From contig RFQF01000045.1 in the NCBI GenBank assembly GCA_009925805.1, positions 1 through 13,020 of the forward strand: DNA of 13,020 nucleotides, given 5' to 3'. Below the pieces are notes generated by a model, which saw nothing but the letters and a program-made list of their open reading frames with translations, did not search any database and was not told the origin of the DNA. The stretch is from Flavobacteriia bacterium. GTDB taxonomy: Bacteria; Bacteroidota; Bacteroidia; Flavobacteriales_D; Crocinitomicaceae. The position numbers and the translations under genes were made by a program. Below are positions 7,703 through 13,020 of the stretch, piece after piece (the first letter of the stretch is position 1; each line of letters begins with the position of its first letter).

Positions 7703-8752
7703 ATGACCAACCATCGAAGGAGTATTAGGTCACTTTCTGCCGAGGAAATCACCAAGTTACTGGTCGCGAACGGTTTTCCGGCGTTCCGAACCAAGCAATT
7801 GCTGCAATGGCTTTGGAACAATCATGCAACGAATTTCAGTGAAATGCACAATCTCGGTGAGGCGTTAACGCGCTTTCTTGAAGAACATTTTTTCATTGAT
7901 CGTTTGAACATTCAGTCTACTCAAGTGAGTAAGGACCGCACGGTAAAATGCGGTTTCCAAACCCTGGATGGGGAGGTTATTGAAGGCGTGTTAATTCCAA
8001 CTTCGTCGAGAATGACCGCATGCATTTCTTCGCAGGTAGGTTGCAGTTTATCCTGTTTATTTTGCGCCACAGGAAAGTTAAAACTCAAGAAAAACTTAAG
8101 CCCCGGCGAAATCGTAGATCAGGTGGTCCTCTTAGAGCAAATTGCCCAGGAACGGTACCAACAAGGATTGAGCAACATCGTATTGATGGGTATGGGTGAA
8201 CCGCTGTTGAATTACAACAATGTTCTGCAAGCCATGGAACTTCTTACGGATCCCAACCGATATGGAATCAGTCCCAAAAGGATCACCTTGTCTACAGCGG
8301 GAATAGCTAAAATGATTCGAAAATTGGGGGACGATCAAGTACGATTTAATTTGGCCCTTTCCTTACATGCTGCGGATGATGATAAGCGAAGCGAGGTCAT
8401 GGAGATTAACCAATCGAATGATTTAGCCACCTTGGCCGCTGCGCTCCTTTATTTTTATGAAAAAACGGAAACGCGCATCACGTTCGAGTATATTTTATTC
8501 AAGGATTTCAACGATTCCATTGAAGATGCTGCAAAATTGGCTGCTTTCGCGAAATGCGTACCCTGTAAAATAAATTTAATTGAATATAACCCTATTGATG
8601 CTGGCAGATTTCAACGATCCGATGATATAACTACCGAGGCTTTCAAGGCCTTTCTAGAACGAAAAAACATGATTGTGAATGTTCGACGAAGCCGCGGGAA
8701 AGATATCGATGCTGCCTGCGGTCAATTAGCCAATAAAATTCATCAATCCTAA
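7703..8752 (+). CDS. rlmN: Dual-specificity 23S rRNA (adenine2503-C2)/tRNA (adenine37-C2) methyltransferase
   Basis: A cytosolic radical SAM enzyme of 349 residues that methylates C2 of A2503 in 23S rRNA and of A37 in some tRNAs. The [4Fe-4S] cluster motif CxxxCxxC is seen at C114, C118 and C121 (CSLSCLFC). The SAM-binding GEP motif is at 165-167 (LMGMGEP). The expected methyl-carrying cysteine is C339 in DAACGQL, and the partner cysteine is C107 in TACISS. Further family blocks are RITLSTAG (193-200), LALSLHAA (217-224) and NLIEYNP (291-297). The gene starts 5 bp after dnaN and its stop overlaps the stop of the converging gene by 4 bp, leaving no room for an intergenic terminator. Confidence 0.97.
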   Translation: MTNHRRSIRSLSAEEITKLLVANGFPAFRTKQLLQWLWNNHATNFSEMHNLGEALTRFLEEHFFIDRLNIQSTQVSKDRTVKCGFQTLDGEVIEGVLIPTSSRMTACISSQVGCSLSCLFCATGKLKLKKNLSPGEIVDQVVLLEQIAQERYQQGLSNIVLMGMGEPLLNYNNVLQAMELLTDPNRYGISPKRITLSTAGIAKMIRKLGDDQVRFNLALSLHAADDDKRSEVMEINQSNDLATLAAALLYFYEKTETRITFEYILFKDFNDSIEDAAKLAAFAKCVPCKINLIEYNPIDAGRFQRSDDITTEAFKAFLERKNMIVNVRRSRGKDIDAACGQLANKIHQS

Positions 8753-9621
8753 AACCATTCCTTGATCGATTCAAAGGTTTTAAGGGTATTCACATCACCG
8801 CTTAATTTACAGTACTCTTCATAGGAATGGATGTAGCGTTGTATGAGCTCGGTGTTGGAGGCTGGTTCAAAGTACTTTCGTTCGGGGGTTACGTCGATTT
8901 TCTTTAAGAAGTCATGAATTTGAGCCTCGTCAAATACCAATCCGCTGACGCTCGGGTTAATATAAAACAAGACACCGTAAGGATTTTCATGCGAAGTAAA
9001 CACCGAACTATGAAATTCGTCCATACGGGCAAGTATGAAAATTTTGGGTAAGTCTATTCCATGAATGGGCAACTCGAGCCAATTCGCAATAATGGAATAA
9101 ATCAGCCCAACGGTTAAAGGATTTCCATGTTTATACTCCAGCACTTTGGCGATGTTTAATCCATCAAGATTCCATTCATATCCTTCCGCACAATGGAATC
9201 CATGAACCTTGAAAAAAACGTGATTCAGCACCTTCACTTGTTCAAACGCCGTTTGATGGTCGTTCAACTCTAACCAAACATCCTTTCGAAGCGATTCCAT
9301 GTTTTGAAGGACATAGGCTTCATCCAAAGCGGGGTCGTGAATTTTAGATAAAGAAATTATCCCTTGAAGTAAATCTTTTTCGGGTGATTCTTTCCATGAA
9401 CTCAGTTCTTTTTGCGCTGCATCCAATCGGATTAAATCGGTAATTTCTTTTGCACGTTCTCGATGAAGATCACTAAGCGAAGGATTCTCGGTTACTTGAA
9501 GCAACAAGTCAAGAATTTCGATGCCTTCAAAACGGATTACTTGCGATACCACCAAATAAATACGCTCATCTGGGTCTTCAAGCAATGCGACCAGCGCTTT
9601 TCGTTTTCGTATTGAACTCAT
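8749..9621 (-). CDS. SirB1-like transglutaminase-fold protein
   Basis: A 290-residue soluble protein. The C-terminal half carries the SirB1/transglutaminase-like core (PF13369 type): YKHGNPLTVGLIYSIIANWLEL (163-184) followed by GIDLPKIFILA (188-198), matching the family's GNP-[IL]-T...LP-x-H/F-x-[LI] pattern. The N-terminal part (about 1-65) is helical and resembles a HEAT-type repeat (ALVALLEDPDERIYLVV). The classic transglutaminase cysteine is not visible at the start of the core helix, where the protein has GNPLT, so it is likely non-catalytic or works as a binding domain. Its role is unknown. It starts at an ATG (complement of 9619-9621), diverges from the lipoprotein gene and converges on rlmN. 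Confidence 0.85.
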   Translation of the reverse strand: MSSIRKRKALVALLEDPDERIYLVVSQVIRFEGIEILDLLLQVTENPSLSDLHRERAKEITDLIRLDAAQKELSSWKESPEKDLLQGIISLSKIHDPALDEAYVLQNMESLRKDVWLELNDHQTAFEQVKVLNHVFFKVHGFHCAEGYEWNLDGLNIAKVLEYKHGNPLTVGLIYSIIANWLELPIHGIDLPKIFILARMDEFHSSVFTSHENPYGVLFYINPSVSGLVFDEAQIHDFLKKIDVTPERKYFEPASNTELIQRYIHSYEEYCKLSGDVNTLKTFESIKEWF

Positions 9622-9626
9622 GACAA

Positions 9627-9644
9627 TGCAAATTTATTTTTGCA
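9627..9644. repeat. Inverted repeat in the divergent gap
   Basis: TGCAAA (9627-9632) and TTTGCA (9639-9644) form 6-bp inverted arms around a 6-nt centre, directly upstream of the SirB1-like gene and covering its -7-like box. It could be an operator, but its statistical weight is limited. Confidence 0.4.
9629..9636 (-). promoter_or_regulatory. Candidate -7 box of the SirB1-like gene
   Basis: Read on the minus strand this is TAAATTTG, an exact match to TAnnTTTG, 7 nt before the ATG at 9621. A matching -33 TTTG is not found at the normal spacing. The position would give an almost leaderless mRNA. Confidence 0.4.
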
Positions 9645-9772
9645 ACCCATTGGGAATTTGAATCCCTCAATTGTTTATTAAAGTAAAAATGTTAATTGTT
9701 CTGTAACCTTATTTTTTACCCATCGTTTCAACAACAAAACCAAAGAATCTTGCTACAGGTTTTTGGAATTTT

Positions 9773-9797
9773 AAGGGGAGTAATATCCCCTTTTTTT
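9773..9797 (+). terminator. Rho-independent terminator-like hairpin in the leader of the small lipoprotein gene
   Basis: A perfect 7-bp stem, AAGGGGA (9773-9779) with TCCCCTT (9786-9792), encloses a 6-nt loop and runs into an unbroken T tract to 9797. The T run is only on the plus-strand side, so termination would act on rightward transcripts. It ends 13 nt before the ATG at 9811, which fits an attenuator or the 3' end of a short RNA made from the gap. Confidence 0.6.
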
Positions 9798-9810
9798 GTA
9801 TTTTTATTCC

Positions 9811-10149
9811 ATGAAAATTTTTACCTACTGTTTCGTTTCGCTGCTGGTAGTTTGCTGCGGCGCAAAAAAAACCATCACAAATTCGTCTATGGAGGAATCA
9901 AACAAGAAATATGTTGGCATCATCCACGTGAATGAGGACGGATGTCCATGGTATATTGCGATTCCGGATTCGCTGAACCCGGGCGCGACGCTTGATTTTT
10001 CGCGAATTTATCCTGTAAACTTAAAAGATGGCATGAAAAAGAAGGGCCTCAAAGTTGAATTTACTTATACCCTTTCCAGAGCGATGAACCCGGTGGGTTG
10101 TACTGCCGATGCTGTGGTGCAACTGGATACAATTACCGTTATTCCATAA
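9811..10149 (+). CDS. Small exported protein, probable lipoprotein, unknown function
   Basis: A 112-residue protein. The N-terminus MKIFTYCFVSLLVVCCGAKK has a short charged start, a hydrophobic core and a double cysteine (C15, C16). This fits a lipoprotein signal, although the residue before the cysteine (V or C) is not the usual A, G or S. The mature part looks beta-rich and carries two more cysteines (C45 in DGCPWYI, C97 in VGCTAD) that could form a disulfide outside the cytoplasm. I do not recognise a named family; similar short cell-envelope proteins occur in Bacteroidota. The ATG at 9811 is preferred over a TTG five codons upstream because it starts at the signal peptide. The end overlaps the converging hydrolase gene by 11 bp. 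Confidence 0.75.
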   Translation: MKIFTYCFVSLLVVCCGAKKTITNSSMEESNKKYVGIIHVNEDGCPWYIAIPDSLNPGATLDFSRIYPVNLKDGMKKKGLKVEFTYTLSRAMNPVGCTADAVVQLDTITVIP

Positions 10150-11080
10150 CTTTCATAAAATCCAAAACTAAATAGCACAACGTTTTTCCAACGGTTCTTT
10201 CCTCGACTGCATTGTTTGATGCTCCTTCGCATAAATGCAGGTAGGCAATAGAAGGGTTTTTAAGTTGCAAAAGGGTTTTTCTTATTTGGCTTAAGGAAAA
10301 TCCCGAGGGACTTTGCGCTGAAGAAGGCATATGTTCAAGGCAATCCAAGTCGATTTCCAACCCGGACATGGGTTGATGTTGAAGGAAGGCGTTAACATCC
10401 GTAGATAAATCGCGCCCTTGCAGGTAGGCGATGTAAGGAACAAATGCTATGGAATTCTCTTGGACAAATCGCTTAATGAACTCATTCATGGCGTATTCAT
10501 CCACACCCAACACACAATACGTTTGAAGAGTTCTTTCAAGAATGGCCTTAGAAAAGGCATTGCCGGAATGGCGGAATTGAATGCTTCGGCAATCGAAATG
10601 TGCATCCATGTTTAGGACGGAAGTGAGTTCCCGTGTTTTTTTTGCCCAACGCATTGCCGGCAAAGCGTTATTGTGCCCTCCGCCGATGAGGATAGGAATT
10701 TGTCCGGGCAGGACGCAATGCGTTAGAACATCCTCCACGAAAAGATCCAGTTCTTCTACCAAGGCTCCAGCCGATTCTACGGTTTCCGGAAAGCTGCCAA
10801 CAAAAACGATGTTGCCAATTAAATCAACCGAAGTAAGCCCGACAGGCATGGATAGAAAAAAAGCCATGAAAGCCGAAAATGCATGTTCAGTTCCTGGCCT
10901 GCCGTAATTCGCAAAAGGCCCTATCCCTTCGGAAATACCCAGCAGGAGAAAACGAGGGTTGTCTTGCTGGGTGGAAAACAAATCCACATAGTTGTATTCT
11001 CCAGGTCTTGATGTTCGGTTGCTGTTCGTGCAAACCGTAACTTTATCAACTAATTCAAATTGGTTATTCGTGGATCTCAT
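10139..11080 (-). CDS. Arginase/agmatinase/formimidoylglutamase family hydrolase (probable formimidoylglutamase)
   Basis: A 313-residue member of the ureohydrolase superfamily, which uses two Mn(II) ions to split guanidino or formimino groups. The metal ligands are all visible: H136 in GGGHNN, D159, H161 and D163 in NMDAHFDCR, and D244 and D246 in EIDLDCLE. Other family features are the N-terminal GPFANYGRPG (54-63) and HSGNAF (171-176). The GGGHNN form, in place of GGDHS, is typical of Bacteroidota proteins annotated as formimidoylglutamase (HutG), which release formamide from formimino-glutamate in histidine breakdown. No other histidine-degradation gene is nearby, so the substrate is an inference; arginase or agmatinase activity cannot be excluded. 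Its ATG overlaps the upstream thioesterase gene by 17 bp, suggesting a two-gene unit. Confidence 0.85.
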   Translation of the reverse strand: MRSTNNQFELVDKVTVCTNSNRTSRPGEYNYVDLFSTQQDNPRFLLLGISEGIGPFANYGRPGTEHAFSAFMAFFLSMPVGLTSVDLIGNIVFVGSFPETVESAGALVEELDLFVEDVLTHCVLPGQIPILIGGGHNNALPAMRWAKKTRELTSVLNMDAHFDCRSIQFRHSGNAFSKAILERTLQTYCVLGVDEYAMNEFIKRFVQENSIAFVPYIAYLQGRDLSTDVNAFLQHQPMSGLEIDLDCLEHMPSSAQSPSGFSLSQIRKTLLQLKNPSIAYLHLCEGASNNAVEERTVGKTLCYLVLDFMKVME

Positions 11081-11486
11081 AGTTTTGAAGCGCTTGAATA
11101 ATTTCTTGCGGGATGCGTCGAGGTTTTAAACTTAGTTGGTCGACAAACACCAAGGTTGTGGTGGCGGTGGTGGTAACTTGATTCAGGGAATTAAAAAAGG
11201 TGTATTCAAAAAACACACTCGAGGCGCCTACGGAGGTGAGTTTTGTTTGAATACGAAATTCCTCATCGTAGCGCAGCGGGCGTAGGTACTCAATGTGCAG
11301 GGATTTCACTGGCAGAAGAATTCCTGTTTCTTCGAGTTCTCGGTAAGAAATATCAATACTCCTCAGGGATTCTACTCGGGCAAGTTCCAGGAAAACCGGG
11401 TAATTTCCATAATAACAAAAGCCCATTTGATCGGTTTCACTGTAGCGAATTCTCAGCTGTATTTCATATTCAAAAGAATAGCGCAT
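11064..11486 (-). CDS. YbgC/FadM-type acyl-CoA thioesterase (hotdog fold)
   Basis: A 140-residue single-domain hotdog protein of the 4-hydroxybenzoyl-CoA thioesterase group. The signature IRYSETDQMGFCYYGNYPVF spans residues 13-32; D19 corresponds to the catalytic Asp of the YxxTDxxGxVY motif. ELARVESLR (34-42) is the start of the central helix, and the sheet follows from about residue 55. These enzymes cleave acyl-CoA or acyl-ACP thioesters in the cytosol; the acyl chain cannot be told from sequence. It is divergent from dnaA and overlaps the downstream hydrolase gene by 17 bp. A near-match -7 box (TAAATTTT, complement of 11494-11501) lies 7 nt before the ATG. Confidence 0.92.
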   Translation of the reverse strand: MRYSFEYEIQLRIRYSETDQMGFCYYGNYPVFLELARVESLRSIDISYRELEETGILLPVKSLHIEYLRPLRYDEEFRIQTKLTSVGASSVFFEYTFFNSLNQVTTTATTTLVFVDQLSLKPRRIPQEIIQALQNYEIHE

Positions 11487-11493
11487 TTGACGT

Positions 11494-11501
11494 AAAATTT
11501 A
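11494..11501 (-). promoter_or_regulatory. Weak candidate -7 box of the thioesterase gene
   Basis: On the minus strand this reads TAAATTTT, one mismatch from TAnnTTTG and 7 nt before the ATG. There is no clear -33 partner and the DNA is very AT-rich, so this is tentative. Confidence 0.25.
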
Positions 11502-11587
11502 TTTGGCAAATTACTGCTTTTTATTTTAAATTTGCTCCCCTCTTTTCGCTTGTTTTTTTAAGGTAAGTGAATGTGGGAAGTGGTAAT

Positions 11588-11640
11588 AAAAAAAACATAA
11601 AAAACAAGCCCCTAAGCAGTTTTTTTTATCTTTTTTTTTG
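11588..11640. repeat. Long A-tract/T-tract imperfect inverted repeat upstream of dnaA
   Basis: The left arm (11588-11605) is A8-CAT-A6-C and the right arm (11619-11640) is G-T8-ATC-T9-G. They pair almost fully, with one C:C mismatch and a small bulge, around a 13-nt centre that is richer in G+C. No gene points into it, so it is not an obvious terminator. A bent or easily unwound DNA element between the divergent thioesterase and dnaA promoters is possible. Confidence 0.5.
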
Positions 11641-11661
11641 TCCACCTTTGTTTTGTGTTCA

Positions 11662-11681
11662 TAATAGTTAGTTAATAGTTA
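11662..11681 (+). repeat. Tandem 9-bp direct repeat with 11-bp period upstream of dnaA
   Basis: TAATAGTTA occurs at 11662-11670 and again at 11673-11681, separated by GT. The 11-bp period puts both copies on nearly the same face of the helix. It could be a pair of protein-binding sites controlling dnaA, or part of an AT-rich unwinding region. Confidence 0.5.
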
Positions 11682-11687
11682 ATTAAC
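11678..11687. repeat. 10-bp perfect palindrome upstream of dnaA
   Basis: GTTAATTAAC (11678-11687) is a perfect palindrome that overlaps the second copy of the direct repeat by 4 bp. It may be a dimer-binding operator; low sequence complexity limits confidence. Confidence 0.35.
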
Positions 11688-11703
11688 ATGGCGTGAGCCT
11701 GAT

Positions 11704-11734
11704 TTTGAACGAGTTATTTAGTTGTTTTTATTTG
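11704..11734 (+). promoter_or_regulatory. Candidate dnaA promoter, TTTG-N19-TTTATTTG
   Basis: TTTG at 11704-11707 and TTTATTTG at 11727-11734 are 19 bp apart, the usual Bacteroidota -33/-7 spacing. The second box differs from TAnnTTTG only at its second base. It ends 10 nt before the dnaA ATG and so implies a short leader. It is the only promoter candidate in the window with both boxes correctly spaced. Confidence 0.5.
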
Positions 11735-11744
11735 TTATTATTCT

Positions 11745-13020
11745 ATGTCAACACGTCATACTACCGTTTGGGAATCCTGTTTAACTATCATTCGCGACAA
11801 CATTTCTCCTCAAGCATTTAAAGTGTGGTTTGAACCGATTGTTCCCATTAAACTTGAGCAAAATATTCTGACCATCCAAGTTCCATCACATTTTTTCTAC
11901 GAGTGGTTAGAACAGCATTACATTCAATTGTTAAAAAAGGTAATCAAAAAAGAAATTGGGCCTGAAGCAACGTTGGAGTACAGCATTGTTATAGAGAATC
12001 ATTCAAACCAAACCACTCCCTACACGGTTAAACTGCCCACGCAAAACGCGACCAATTCGCAGAATGCCGCCCAGTCTCTTCCCTTGCCTGCCGCTGAACC
12101 TCAAATCAAGAATCCATTCATTATTCCGGGGCTCAAAAAAGTTACCATTGCCTCCAACCTCATCCCCGGGCATACCTTTGAGAATTTTATAGAGGGGGAA
12201 TGCAATCGCTTGGCCCGAGCTTCAGGTTATGCTGTTGCAAGCAAACCGGGAGGAACCGCATTTAACCCTCTTTTGATCTACGGGGGCGTTGGACTAGGTA
12301 AAACGCATTTAGCGCATGCCATCGGAATTTCCATCAAAGACCAGCATCCGAATAAAACAGTATTGTATGTGCAATCGGAGAAATTTGCCCACCAATTCAT
12401 CGATGCTATTAAAAATCAAACAACCAACGATTTTATTCATTTCTATCAAATGGTGGATGTATTGATTATCGATGATGTTCAGTTTTTTGCAGGCAAAGAA
12501 AAGACGCAAGATGTGTTCTTTAGTATCTTCAATCATTTGCATCAAAACGGAAAACAGATCGTTCTTACGTCCGACAAAGCACCGGTAGAAATGCAAGGCA
12601 TGGAACAACGGCTCTTGTCGCGCTTTAAATGGGGATTATCTGCCGACTTAACGATTCCAGACCTGGAAACTCGGATTGCCATTCTGCACAAAAAAATGCA
12701 TGCAAGTGGCATTGAATTGCCCAATGAGGTGGTGGAATACCTTGCCTACTCCATAAACACCAACATTCGAGAAATTGAAGGGGCATTGAATACCTTACTA
12801 ATGCAATCGAGTTTGAACAGGAAACCGATTACCCTGGAGCTCGCCAAGCAAATGGTCGATAAGTTTGTAAAAAATACCGCACGTGAGGTCTCTATTGAGT
12901 ATATTCAGAAAATTGTTTGCGATTATTTTGAACTTCCAATAGAATTACTGAAATCGAAAACACGTAAACGCGAGGTGGTTCAGGCTCGACAAATCAGCAT
13001 GTATTTCTCGAAAAAAATGA
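11745..13020 (+). CDS. dnaA: Chromosomal replication initiator protein DnaA, C-terminus cut by window edge
   Basis: DnaA binds DnaA boxes at the origin, melts it and loads the helicase. The frame runs from the ATG at 11745 for 425 codons without a stop to the window end. Domain I is at about 1-85 (VWESCLTII...VWFEPI), and a variable linker rich in N, Q, P and A lies at about 86-123. The AAA+ domain follows: Walker A GGVGLGKTH (180-188), Walker B VLIIDDVQF (239-247), sensor 1 LTSDKAP (274-280), arginine finger R293 in RLLSRF, and sensor II R342 in NIREIEGAL. The DNA-binding domain IV has begun (SIEYIQKIVCDYF, 383-395), but the DnaA signature with the GGRDH motif lies beyond the window, so about 50 residues are missing. 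Confidence 0.97.
   Translation, partial: MSTRHTTVWESCLTIIRDNISPQAFKVWFEPIVPIKLEQNILTIQVPSHFFYEWLEQHYIQLLKKVIKKEIGPEATLEYSIVIENHSNQTTPYTVKLPTQNATNSQNAAQSLPLPAAEPQIKNPFIIPGLKKVTIASNLIPGHTFENFIEGECNRLARASGYAVASKPGGTAFNPLLIYGGVGLGKTHLAHAIGISIKDQHPNKTVLYVQSEKFAHQFIDAIKNQTTNDFIHFYQMVDVLIIDDVQFFAGKEKTQDVFFSIFNHLHQNGKQIVLTSDKAPVEMQGMEQRLLSRFKWGLSADLTIPDLETRIAILHKKMHASGIELPNEVVEYLAYSINTNIREIEGALNTLLMQSSLNRKPITLELAKQMVDKFVKNTAREVSIEYIQKIVCDYFELPIELLKSKTRKREVVQARQISMYFSKKM

Noticed and set aside
9650..9670. Inverted repeat TTGGGA...TCCCTCAA in the divergent gap
   Set aside because: Only a 4-bp core pairs cleanly and an extra T breaks the outer arm, so it is within chance expectation.
9696..9935. A 79-codon plus-strand frame overlapping the lipoprotein gene start
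   Set aside because: It runs through the terminator-like hairpin and the lipoprotein signal region in another frame. The product is low-complexity and phenylalanine-rich, as expected from T-rich DNA.
11243..11566. A 107-codon plus-strand frame opposite the thioesterase gene
   Set aside because: It is the shadow of a clear hotdog thioesterase and shows no independent coding signal.
11588..11640. Rho-independent terminator reading of the A/T-tract hairpin upstream of dnaA
   Set aside because: The stem is almost entirely A:T and no plus-strand gene ends upstream of it, so terminator function is not supported.
11638..11646. Possible DnaA box TTGTCCACC
   Set aside because: It has two mismatches to TTATCCACA and no cluster of better boxes around it, so I do not list it as a feature; it is mentioned only as weak context.

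Overview
The window is a chromosomal housekeeping segment from a member of the Bacteroidota, most likely a Flavobacteriales-type organism. The evidence is gene content (GldF/GldG gliding-type ABC transporter proteins, Bacteroidota-type PhoH, SAM hydrolase, DnaN and RlmN), promoter-like boxes of the Bacteroidota form TAnnTTTG, and the absence of clear Shine-Dalgarno sequences. I see no insertion sequence, phage gene, CRISPR array, tRNA or rRNA, and base usage looks even from gene to gene.

Layout. On the left, purC (cut by the window edge) and phoH lie on the minus strand, overlapping by 14 bp, and diverge from a plus-strand run of seven genes. That run is: a SAM hydroxide adenosyltransferase family protein, an ABM-domain protein, gldF, gldG, a membrane-anchored DUF4340-like protein, dnaN and rlmN. 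Three of its junctions are 4-bp ATGA stop/start overlaps, so the first five genes look like one transcription unit. dnaN has its own promoter-like box in a 56-bp gap and rlmN follows it by 5 bp. A SirB1/transglutaminase-like gene on the minus strand converges on rlmN with overlapping stop codons.

A 189-bp divergent gap then holds a palindrome, a minus-strand promoter-like box and a terminator-like hairpin, followed by a small probable lipoprotein gene (+). This converges, with an 11-bp overlap, on a minus-strand pair: a YbgC/FadM-type acyl-CoA thioesterase followed by an arginase/formimidoylglutamase-family hydrolase. Divergent from that pair, across a 258-bp AT-rich gap with several repeats, is dnaA, which runs off the right edge.

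Functionally, the window joins replication (DnaA initiator, DnaN sliding clamp), translation fidelity (RlmN), purine synthesis (PurC), phosphate/RNA-linked ATPase (PhoH) and an envelope ABC transporter module (GldF, GldG and the DUF4340-like protein; the ATPase GldA is not in the window). No clearly undescribed system stands out. The most interesting non-coding signals are the repeats upstream of dnaA, the nested inverted repeats around the dnaN promoter box, and the terminator-like hairpin in the leader of the small lipoprotein gene.
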